NCBI RefSeq assembly: GCF_022682495.2
Contig: NC_071392.1
Location: forward strand, 52,787,459-52,851,458
Source: Desmodus rotundus
Lineage: Eukaryota; Chordata; Mammalia; Chiroptera; Phyllostomidae
Reading direction: 5' to 3'
Length of the DNA: 64,000 bases
Below the pieces are notes generated by a model. That model worked only from the letters and a program-made list of their open reading frames with translations, ran no database searches and had not been told where the DNA came from. The position numbers were made by a program, and so were the translations under genes. This document shows, piece by piece, positions 13,121 to 22,550 of the stretch. The number at the start of each line of letters is the position of its first letter. The stretch's first letter is position 1.

Positions 13121-13975
13121 CTTTATTGTTTCCATTTGGTCCAATGCATGGGAGAGGGTTCCAGGGTGGGGTTTCATGGTGAGGCTCAGGCAAAAGTCAG
13201 ACACCAGGGAGATGCAGCAGAGCCCATCAAGGGCCTCTGGGCTCCAAAGGCTTCCTAGTTGTACTTGAGGGTGAGCCTTTTGAAGAGGTACTCATCCACC
13301 CCAGGCTGGGGGCCACCCAGCCTGCGGATGTTAGTCAGGTGGTCACCTATCTTCTTGAGGAGTTTCACCTCTTCATCCAGGAAATGGGTCTCCAGGAAGT
13401 CACAGCGATGAGGGTCTGTGCAGGTAGAAGCCAGGGCATGCAGATTCAAAAGGGCCTGGTTCAGGTTCTTCTCCAAGGCCAAGGCTGCTTCCATGGTGTC
13501 CTGAGTTTTACCCCACTCATCTTGGGAAGGCTTCACCATGTCCTAGAGAAGAATGCGACCACACACTAGTTTTTTAGCTTTATGAGACATTCAGAGCCCT
13601 CACAGTTGTCCTCGGCCAACTCTTGGAAGAAGCAGCCCATACTCTGCAGAGCCACATTGTCCCAGTCAAAATAGAAGCCCAGAGAGAGGTAGGTGTAGGA
13701 GGCCCACAGACATAGGTTGGCCAGGCGGCTGACAGCAGCCTCCACCTTGGTGGAATAATTTTGGCAAATTTGGAAGCTTGTGGTTGTTCGGCAATGAAGA
13801 ATTAAGGTTGAAAAAACGGTGCCAGCTGGTCTTGGAGGCTGAGGAAGGATGAGGTGGTTTTGAAGATGGTGACTAGAAAAGAAGATGGAGGGTAGTTGGA
13901 AAGAAGGGGCATCCCTAGGTCTGTTCTGTCCAAACCCTGTTGAAGCAAGAGATAGATCCCAGAACGGCCGAGGAC
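13121..13975 (-). pseudogene. FTL: Processed pseudogene of ferritin light chain (FTL)
   Basis: FTL is the light subunit of the cytosolic iron-storage ferritin cage. On the minus strand the copy is nearly full-length cDNA with no introns. The 5' UTR (13,975 to about 13,790) includes the iron-responsive element. The N-terminal coding part (about 13,780-13,570) has recognisable [10 protein letters not shown] and [10 protein letters not shown] blocks. The C-terminal part (13,539-13,255) has [37 protein letters not shown] and an ending of RLTLKYN. The 3' UTR follows, with the conserved GGACCAAATGGAAACAATAA end (AATAAA at about 13,124). The start codon region is altered, and the reading frame is broken and partly lost between the two coding blocks, so it cannot encode ferritin. 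It sits inside an antisense L1, its poly(A) end merges into the microsatellite at 12,781-13,120, and its 5' end abuts a HAL1. Confidence 0.93.
13921..13957 (-). promoter_or_regulatory. Relic iron-responsive element of the FTL copy
   Basis: On the minus strand the sequence CTTGCTTCAACAGGGTTTGG matches the FTL 5' UTR iron-responsive element. The six-base loop expected as CAGTGN reads CAGGGT (13,934-13,939 on the plus strand), so one key loop base is changed. The bulge and stem context is largely preserved. Reduced IRP1/IRP2 binding is expected (inference from known loop requirements). Confidence 0.8.
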
Positions 13976-13985
13976 ACTGTCCAAT

Positions 13986-15921
13986 TTCTTTTTTTAAGTA
14001 TATTTTATTGATTATGCTATTACGGTTGTCCCATTTTTTTATCCCCTTTACTCCCCTCCACACCTTCTCCCACCAGCATACCCCCTCTTAGTTCATGTCC
14101 ATGGGTTGTACATATAAGTTCTTCAGCTTCCCCATTTCCTATACTATTCTTAACTTCCCTGTGCCTACTATTTATGCTTCTTATTCCCTGTACATTTTCC
14201 CCCATTCTCCTCCATACCCCTCCCCACTGACAACCTTCCATGTGATGTCCACTTCTGTGATTATGTTCCTCTTCTAGTTATTTACTTAGTTTTTGGTTTT
14301 TGTTCTTGTTTTTAGGTTCAGTTGTTGATAGTTGTAAGTTCATTGTCATTTTACTGTTCATTGTTTTATCTTTTTTTTTCTTAGATAAGTCCTTTTAACA
14401 TTTCATATAATAAGGGCTTGGTGATGATGAACTCCTTTAACTTGACCTTATCTGGGAAGCACTTTATCTGCCCTTTCATTCTAAATGATAGCTTTGCTGG
14501 ATAGAGTAATCGTGGTTGTAGGTCCTTGCTTTTCCTGACTTTAAATACTTCTTCCCAGCCCCTTCTTGCCTGCAATGTTTCTTTTGAGAAATCAGCTGAT
14601 AGTCTTCTAGGAAATCCTTTGTAGGTAACTATCTCCTTTTCTCTTGCTGCTTTTAGGATTCCTTCCTTATCTTTAATCTCGGGCAATGTAATTATAATGT
14701 GCCTTGGTGTATGCTTCCTTGGATTCAACTTGATTGGGACTCTCTGGGCTTCCTGGACTTCCTAGAAGTCTATTTCCTTTGCCAGATTGGGGAAGTTTTC
14801 CTTCATTATTTGTTCAAATAAGTTTTCAATTTCTTGGTCTTCCTCTTCTCCTTCTGGCACCCCTATGATTTGGATGTAGGAACATTTAAAGTTGTCCTGG
14901 GCATTCCTAAGCCTTCCTCTTTTTTTTTTTTTTTTGAATTCTTGTTTCTTCATTCTGTTGTGGTTGAATGTTCATTTCTTCCTTCTGCTCCGAACTATTG
15001 ATTTGAGTCCTGGTTTCCTTCCCATCGCTGTTGGTTCCCTGTGTGTTTTTCTTAATTTCACTTTGCATAGCCTTTACTTCTTCCTCTATTTTGTGACTGT
15101 ACTCAGCCATTTCTGTGAGCATGCTGATTATCAGTGTTTTGAACTCTGCATCTGATAGATTGGCTGTCTCTTCATCACTTACTTCTACTTTTGGAGCTTT
15201 GATCTGTTCTTTCATTTGGACTATATTTTTATGTGTTGGCACACCTGTTATGTTGCAAGGGGCAGAGCCTTAGGTATTCATCAGGACAGGGCAACCCATA
15301 TTGCTGGGTTTTGACACTGTATGTGGGGGACGGGTCCGAGAGGGTACAATGCCACTTGCTCAATTGTTGCCCCACTTTCAATCACTTCTTCCACTACCCA
15401 CAAGCAAATTTGGCCCTTCTGGTGCTGATTCCCTGGTGGGTGAGCTTGTGTACATTCTAGGACCCAGTGGGTCTCTCCAATGAAATCTCCTGTGAAGCTG
15501 GGATTTTCTCCTGATGCCACAACCCCCACAGTTTTTTATAGTTAGAGGGTTTGAGGCTTTCTTTTTCTGCACTGGAACCCTGGGATGCGAGGTCTGTCTT
15601 GCTCCCCAGTTGTTCCTCCCCTTATATCTGCACACAAATGTGGGACCACCTGCTCTGTCAGCCACTGCCTCAGCCTGTCCTCCAGCTGCCACCTTGCCAC
15701 AAGTCTTCTCCAGCCTGGCTGCCCATCTTTGCCCATTTCTGTCACTCCCACCAGTCTGGATGAATGTTTCTTCTTTAACTCCTTGGTTGTCAGAATTCCA
15801 TACAGTTTGATTTTCTGGCAGTTTTGGTTGTTTTTTGTTTTTAAATTTGTTGTCCCTCTTTTGGTTGTATAAGGAGGAACAGTGTATCTACCTATACCTC
15901 CATCTTGGCCAGAAGTCTCTC
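13986..15921 (-). mobile_element. HAL1 retrotransposon, near-complete, ORF1 broken
   Basis: The minus strand reads from a TTCTGGCCAAGATGGAGG-type 5' end (about 15,920) through ORF1 to a TTTATT-type tail at 13,986. ORF1 is present as three blocks (15,242-14,907; 14,953-14,762; 14,728-14,381), separated by an in-frame stop at about 14,762 and a frameshift at an A/T homopolymer near 14,930. The 3' end lies about 10 bases from the 5' end of the FTL pseudogene, in the same orientation. Confidence 0.9.
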
Positions 15922-15924
15922 CCA

Positions 15925-16584
15925 CCTCTTCTTTATTCATTCAACTATTCATGGAAACCTGGATTGCTTCCATATATTGGCCATTGTAAATAATGCTGCA
16001 ATGGACATATGGGTGCATCTGTCTTTTCAAATTAATGTTTTGGATTTCTTAGGATAAATACCCAGAAGTGGAATTGCTGAGTTATATGGTAGTTATGTTT
16101 TTTTTTTGAGGAATCTTTATATTGTTTTCCATAGCGGTGGGACTGATTTCCAATCCCACAGTACACGACAGTTCCCTTTTCTCCACATCCTCACCAATGC
16201 TTGTTTGTTGATTTATTGATGATATCCATTCTAACAGGTATGAGGTGATTTCTCTCTCTGGTTTTAATTTGCATCTCTCTGATGGCTAGTGATGTTGAGC
16301 ATATGTCTATTGCTACCTGTATGTCCTCCTTGAAGAAATGTCTACTCAGGTTCTCAGCCCATTTTTAAATCAGATTGTTTGTCTTTGTGGTGTTAAATAG
16401 TATGAGTTCCTTACACATTTTTGATATTAAACCTTTATAAGATGTATCATTAGGAAATACCTTTTTCAGTTCAATAAATTATCTTTTTGGTTTGTTTATG
16501 GTTACGTTCATTGTGCAAAACTACTTACTCTGATGAAGTCCCATGTATTTTTTTCTTTTGCTTTCCTTGCCCAAGGGGGCATAT

Positions 16585-16626
<42 letters not shown>

Positions 16627-17167
16627 ATCTATCTATTGATAGCTATATATCTCTATATCTATCTATCTACATCTATATATGTATGGATAGGCAGATCTGC
16701 TCTATGTATATCTAAGAGCAACATCAAAGAGTTTACTCCCTGTGTTTCCTTCTAGGAATTTTGTTGTTTTGAATCTTACATTGAAGTCTTTAATCCATTT
16801 TGAGTTTATTCTTGTGTATGGTGTGAAAAAGTGATCCAGTTTCATTTTTTGGCATGTGTCTGTCCAGTTTTCCCAGCGCCATTTATGGAAGAGACTTTCT
16901 TTACTCCATTGTACATTTTTGCTTCCATCAACACAGATTATTGACTATATAGGCGTGGGTTATTTCTGGGCTGTAAATTCTGACCTGTATGTCTGTTTTT
17001 AGGCCAGTACCAAGTTGTTTTTGAATACTATACCCTTGAAGTATACTTTGATATCAGGCATGATACCTCCAATGTTGTTCTTCTTTTTTAAGATTACTTT
17101 GACTATGCATGGTCTTTTGTGATTCCACATAAATTTTAGATTATTTATTTAATCTACTTCTGTGAAA
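15925..17167 (-). mobile_element. L1 ORF2 continuation between insertions
   Basis: The same antisense L1 as 12,275-12,780. It contains the conserved ORF2 stretch AATAATGCTGCAATGGACAT and on toward the reverse transcriptase region, interrupted at 17,168 by HAL1 and continuing at 19,146. The ORF2 frame is heavily broken. Confidence 0.85.
16586..16675. repeat. TATC tetranucleotide microsatellite
   Basis: Uninterrupted CTAT units occupy 16,586-16,626, followed by a degenerate tail of CTAT/ATAT units to about 16,675. It lies inside the antisense L1 ORF2. Confidence 0.93.
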
Positions 17168-17179
17168 AATGCCATTGGT

Positions 17180-19133
17180 GGCTGGAGAACCAAGATGGAG
17201 GCATAGGTAGACACACTGCACCTCCTTGCACAACCAAAAGAAGGACAACAACAATTTAAAAACAAAAAAAAACAACCAGAACTGACAGAAAATTGAACCA
17301 CATGGAAGTCCTTCAACCAAGGAGATAAAGAAGAAACATTCATCCAGACCAGTAGGAGGGGTGGAGATGGGCAGCTGGGGCACACCGGACTCGGAGCAAC
17401 ACCGCCGGATCCAGAGACGTGGCGGATTGTGGGATGAACCGGGGCAGGCCAGGCTGCAGCTAGCAGACCCCACGGCCCCACATTTGCGCATAGATAGACC
17501 AGGAGGAACGGCGGGGGAGCGAAACAGATTGTGCAACCCAGGGCTCCAGCACGGGGAAATAAAGCCTCAAACCTCTGATTGAAAACACACGTGGGGGTTG
17601 AGGCGGCAACAGGAGAAACTCCCAGCCTCACAGGAGAGGTCATTGGAGAGACCCACAGGGGCCTAGAGTGTGCACAAGACCCCTCAGTCAGGAATCAGCG
17701 CTAGAGGGACCCACTTTGATTGTGGGTAGCGGAGGGGGTGACTGAAACCCGGCAGAGTGGAGCAAGCGCCATCGCTCCCTCTTGGCTGCCCCCAACCCCC
17801 ATGTACAGCATCACAGCTCAGCAACCAGCATTACCCTGCCCCAGTGAACACCTAAGGTTCTGCCCCTTTACACAACAGGTGCACAGAGACCAAAAAAAAA
17901 AAAAAAGGCCCAAATGAAAGAACAGATCAAAGCTCCAGAAATAAGCAGCCAACAGATAGCCAACCTATCAGATGCACAGTTCAAAACAATGGTAATTACG
18001 ATGCTCACAGAATTGGTTGAATTTGGTCGCAAATTAGATGAAAAAATGAAGGCTATGCTAAGAGAAACAAAGGAAAATGTACAGGGAACCAATAGTGATG
18101 CGAAGGAAACTGGGACTCAAATCAACAGTGTGGACCAGAAGGAAGAAAGAAACATCCAACCAGAAAAGAATGAAGCAACAAGAATTCAGAAAAATGAGGA
18201 GAGGCTTAGGAACCTCCAGGACATCTTGAAATGTTCCAACATCCGAATTATAGGGGTGCCAGAAGGAGAAGAGGAAAAACAAGAAATTGAAAACTTATTT
18301 GAACAAACAATGAAGGAGAACTTCCCTAATCTGGCAAAGGAAATAGACTTCCAGGAAGTCCAGGAAGCTCAGAGAGTCCCAAAGAAGTTGGACCCAAGGA
18401 GGAACACACCAAGGCACATCATCATTACGTTCCCCAAGATTACACAGAAGGAGAGAATCTTAGAAGCAGCAAGAGAAATGAACACAGTTACCTACAAAGG
18501 AGTTTCCATAAGACTGTCAGCTGATTTCTCCAAAGAGACCTTACAGGCAAGAAGGGGCTGGAGAGAAGTATTCCAAGTCATGAAAGGCAAGGACCTACAT
18601 CCAAGATTACTGTATCCAGCAAAGCTATCATTTAGAATGGAAGGGCAGATAAAGTGCTTCCCAGATAAGATCAAGTTAAAGGAGTTCATCATCACCAAGC
18701 CCTTGTTATATGAAATGTGAAAGGGAGTTACCTAAGAAAAAGAAGATCAAAAATGTGAACAGTAAAAATGACAGCAAACTCACAGTTATTAATAACCACA
18801 CCTAAAACCAAAACAAAAGCAAACTAAGCAAACAACTAGAACAGGAACAGAACCACAGAAATGGAGATCACGTGAAGGGTTATCAATAGAGGAGTGGGAC
18901 GGGGAGAGAGGAAGAAAGGTACAGAGAATAAGTAGCATAAATGGTAGGTAGAAAATAGACAGGGGGAGGGTAAGAATAGTATAGGAAATGTAGAAGCCAT
19001 AGAACTTATATGTATGACCCATGGACATGAACTATGGGGGGGAATGGGGGAGGGAAGGGGTGGGCAGGATGGAGTAGAGTGAACGGGGGAAAATGGGACA
19101 ACTGTAATAGCATAATCAATAAATATATTTAAG
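17180..19133 (+). mobile_element. HAL1 half-LINE-1 retrotransposon, complete, with TSDs
   Basis: A 1.95-kb element running 5' UTR, ORF1, short 3' UTR and A-rich tail, with no ORF2, which is the HAL1 structure described in mammals. It starts GGCTGGAGAACCAAGATGG and ends in CAATAAATATATTTAAG. It is flanked by a perfect 12-bp duplication AATGCCATTGGT at 17,168-17,179 and 19,134-19,145. The target is an antisense L1 ORF2, and removing the element restores continuous L1 sequence. HAL1 depends on L1 ORF2 protein supplied in trans. Confidence 0.93.
17914..18720 (+). CDS. HAL1 ORF1 protein, intact (268 aa)
   Basis: L1 ORF1p-type RNA-binding and chaperone protein of the HAL1 element. Residues 1-105 are charged and heptad-like, the usual trimerising coiled coil. 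An RRM-type region follows from about residue 106, with NIRIIGVPEGEE and ENFPNLAKEIDF. The C-terminal domain (about 190-258) carries TYKGVSIRLSADFSKETLQARRGW and YPAKLSF. It ends LLYEM, shorter than human ORF1p (338 aa), mainly because the coiled coil is short. There are no stops or frameshifts. Other copies here begin one Met earlier (MAQMKEQ); in this copy that ATG has become AAG next to a 14-A run, so the next ATG is taken as the start. Confidence 0.9.
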   Translation: MKEQIKAPEISSQQIANLSDAQFKTMVITMLTELVEFGRKLDEKMKAMLRETKENVQGTNSDAKETGTQINSVDQKEERNIQPEKNEATRIQKNEERLRNLQDILKCSNIRIIGVPEGEEEKQEIENLFEQTMKENFPNLAKEIDFQEVQEAQRVPKKLDPRRNTPRHIIITFPKITQKERILEAAREMNTVTYKGVSIRLSADFSKETLQARRGWREVFQVMKGKDLHPRLLYPAKLSFRMEGQIKCFPDKIKLKEFIITKPLLYEM

Positions 19134-19145
19134 AATGCCATTGGT

Positions 19146-21984
19146 ATTTTTATAGAGATTTTATTGAATCTGTAGATTTCTTTGAGTAGTATGAACATTT
19201 TAATAATGTTAATACTTCCTGTTCATGAGCATAGTATATACTTTCATTTATTTGTATCTTCTTCAATTTTTATTTTTAATGTCCTATACTTTTCCTAATA
19301 CAGGTCTTTTAGCTCCTTGGCTAAACCTATTTCTAGGGGTTTTTTTTTTTTGCAGTTGTAAATAGGATTATTTTCTTAATTTCTCTTTGTTATAGTTCAT
19401 TATAGATGTATAAAAATGCAACTAGTTTCTAAATAAAAATTTTGTATACACCCACTGTACTTATCAATTGTAATAATTTTTTGATGGAATCTTTAGGGTT
19501 CTCTCTGGGTAGTATCCTGTTACCTTCACATAAGGGCAGTGTTCCTTCTTTCTTTCCAATTTGGATGCTTTTTATTTCTTCTTCTGGTTTGATTGCTTTG
19601 GTTAGGACTTCCAATACTATGTTGAATAAAGTGGCAAAGGTGGACATCCTTGTCTTTTCCTGACCTTAAAGAAAATGCTTTTAGCTTTTCAATATTGAAT
19701 ATAATATTCACTGTTGGATTGTCATATGATATTTACAGTGTTGAGGAATATTCACTCTATTATCACTTTGTTGAGAGTTTTTATCACAAATGGTTGCTGG
19801 ATTATGTAAAATGCTTTTCTGCCTCTATTAATATAATTCTATAATTTTTATCCTTTATTATGTTTATGTGGTATATCACATTAATTGACTTGAGGATTTC
19901 TAACCAAACTTGCATCCCAGGAATAAATTCCACTTGATCATCATGTAGGATCTTTATAATGTATTGCTGATTTTGGTTTGTCAATATTTTGTTGAGATAT
20001 TTGCATCTATGTTCATCAGGGATATCAGCCCATAATTTTCTCTTTTTTAATGTCTTTGTTTGGTTTTGGAATCAGAGTAATGTCGGCCTGTTAAAATGAG
20101 CTGAAGAGCCTTCCCTCCACATCAACTTTTTGGAATTGGTTAAGAAAGATAGATGTTAATTCTTCCTCAAATATTTGATGAAATTCACCTATGAAGCCAA
20201 CTGGTTCAGGACTTTTGTTTTGGGGGGAGATTTTAAAAAAATTATTAATTTGATTTTGTTAGTAGATAACAGTTTGTTCAGATTTTCGGTTTCTTCTTGA
20301 TTCAGTCTTGGAAGATTGTATGTTTCTAGAAATTTATCCATTTCTAACAGATTGTTAGTTTGTTGCCATATAATTCTATACAGTATTTTTCTATAATATT
20401 TTTTATTTCTGTGATGTCCATTGTCATTTCTCTTTTTTGTCATTTTGTCTCCATTGTCATTCCTAATTTTGGTTTCTTTTTCTTGATGAGTCTGATTTTA
20501 GGTTTATCTATTTTGTTTATCTTTTCAAAGAACCAGCTCTTGTTTTTATTGATCTTTCATTTTGTTTTGTATTTTTAGACTCTATGTTGTTTACTTCTGC
20601 TCTGATCTTCATAAGTTCTGTCCTCTACTCAATTGTGGCTTTGTTAATCCTTCTTTTTCTACTTCCTTTACACACAGGTATAGATTATTTATTTGAAATT
20701 TCTCTTATTTCTTGTGACAGGCCTGCAATGCTACAAATTTCCCTCTTACAAATGCTTTGGTGGTTCTATAGATATTTTTTAAAAGATTTTTTAAATTTAT
20801 TTTTTGGAGAAGGGAAGGGAGAGAGAAAGAGGGGAGAGAAACATCAATGTGTGGTTGCCTCTCATGCATCCCGTACTGGGGACCTGGCCTGCAACCCAGG
20901 CATATGCCCTGATTGGGAATCAAACTGGCGACCCTTTGATTCGCAGGCCGGCACTCAACCACTGAGCCACATCAGCCAGGGCTTTTCCATAGATTTTTAG
21001 GTCATTGTGTTTTCATTATCATTTGACTCATGTTTTTCTTTTTTTATTTTTTTCTAGATATCACTGTTAACCTATAAATTGGTGAGTAGTATGTTATTTA
21101 ACCTCAAACTGTTTGTGTATTTTTTCAGTTTTCTTCTTGTAATTAATTTCTACTTTCATAACTTAATGGTAAGAGAAGATGTTTGATATGATTTCAGTCT
21201 TCTTACATTTGTAGAGAATTGTTTTGTTGCCTAACATGTGGTCCATCCTGGGAAATGTTTCAGGTACACTGGAAAAGAATTAATATTCTACTGCTTTGGG
21301 GTAAAATGTTTTAATATATTAATTAAATCGATCTAGTCTCCTCTGTCATGTAATGTGAGTGAACTTTGTTGATTTTATGTCTGCATGCTCTATTCATTGA
21401 TGTGAATGGGGTGTTAGAGCCTCCTACTACTGTTATAGATTCTCCCTTTAGGTCTGTCTATATCTTCTGTGTATGTTTTTGTGTTCCTGCATTGGGTGCA
21501 TAAATGTTTGTAAAGGTTATATCCTCCAGTTGGATTGTTCCCCTTATCATTATAAAATGCCCTTATTTGTCTTTTGTTATGGCCTTTGTTTTAAAGTATA
21601 TTTTTCTGATATAATTAGTGCTACCACAGCTTATGTTTTTTATTTCCATTTGCATGAAAAATCTCTTGGTATTCCCTTACTTTCAGTCTGTGTCTGTCAT
21701 TCAATCTAAAGTGGGTCTCTTGTTGGTATTATAAGTATGAGTCTTGTTTTCTTATCTATTCAATCACCTTATTCTTTTCATTAAATCATTTAATTTATTT
21801 CTGTTTAATTATTGAAGGTATATAGTTATTGCCATTTCAGTATTCACAATCCTCATCTTTTTTTTCTTTTCTTCTTAAATAAATCCCTTTAACATTTCTT
21901 CTGATATTAGATTAGTAATGATGAACTTCTTTAGCTTTTTTTTTTGCCTGAGAGTCTTTATCACTCTTCAATTTTATTTGTTTA
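19146..21984 (-). mobile_element. L1 ORF2 (reverse transcriptase to endonuclease), broken
   Basis: Continuation of the antisense L1 after the HAL1. The minus strand has reverse-transcriptase-type fragments (the region decoding as [17 protein letters not shown] near 19,920) and reaches the ORF2 start and inter-ORF spacer near 21,750-21,900. Many stops. A VES SINE interrupts it at 20,780-20,982. Confidence 0.85.
20780..20982 (-). mobile_element. VES-type tRNA-derived SINE
   Basis: Minus strand: GCCCTGGCTGATGTGGCTCA head with a tRNA-like A-box (TGGCTCAGTGG) and a B-box-like GTTTGATTCC, then the CATTGATGTTTCTCTC middle and a C/T-rich to A-rich tail, as in bat VES SINEs. Flanking near-repeats TCTATAGATATTTTT (20,765-20,779) and TCCATAGATTTTTA (20,986-20,999) look like a decayed target-site duplication. 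Confidence 0.9.
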
Positions 21985-22255
21985 TATTTTTAACTATATT
22001 TTATTGATTATGCTATTTAGTTGTCCTGATTTTCCCCCCTTTGCCCACTCCACCCAGCATCCCCCACTGCCTCAGGCAATCCCCCCACAATTGTTTATAT
22101 CCATGGGTCATGCCTATAAATTCTTTGGCTACTCCCTTTCCTATACTGTATTTTACACCCCCGTAGCTATTCTGTAACTACCTAGTTGTACTTCTTAATC
22201 CCTTCACCTTTCACCCATTCTCCCACAGGCTCCTTTCCATCTTTTTATGTTTAAC
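21985..22255 (-). mobile_element. HAL1 3' UTR fragment
   Basis: It repeats the A-rich tail and 3' UTR seen at 22,551 and 61,541 (reverse complement of the TTTTATTGATTATGCTAT end, then the CATGTCCATGGGTCAT-like block), then jumps into mid-ORF1 sequence. A severely 5'-truncated copy, or one affected by an internal deletion. Confidence 0.7.
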
Positions 22256-22550
22256 CTTTGCCATTTTAATTATGATGTGTTTTGGGGTGGGCTTATTTGC
22301 ATCCATCTTGTTTGTGACTCTGTGCTTCCTAAACTTGCATGTCTATTTCCTTCATCAAATTAGGAAAGTTTTCTTTCATTATTTTTTCAAATAGAGTTCC
22401 AATTTCTAGCTCTTTCTCTTCTCCTTCTGGTACCCCTATGATGCAAATGTTGGATTACTTAAAGTTGTCCCAGAGGCTGCTTACACTATCCTCACTTTCT
22501 TGGATTCACTTTTCTTCTTCTTGTTCTGGTTCATGTTTTTTGCTCTCTTT
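22256..22550 (-). mobile_element. L1 ORF1 fragment, antisense
   Basis: Carries the ORF1 C-terminal-domain block (reverse complement around 22,260-22,340) and the RRM block to 22,500. It lies between two HAL1 3' ends. Confidence 0.65.

Noticed and set aside
12717..13268. Long ORFs in several frames rich in Leu/Pro/Ser or Arg/Glu/Lys
   Set aside because: They are translations of the CCTT/CT microsatellite and have no start context, complexity or homology.
13255..13539. 94-codon ferritin-like ORF as a functional gene
   Set aside because: It is only the C-terminal part of the FTL retrocopy; the N-terminal part is in another frame and the coding middle is damaged.
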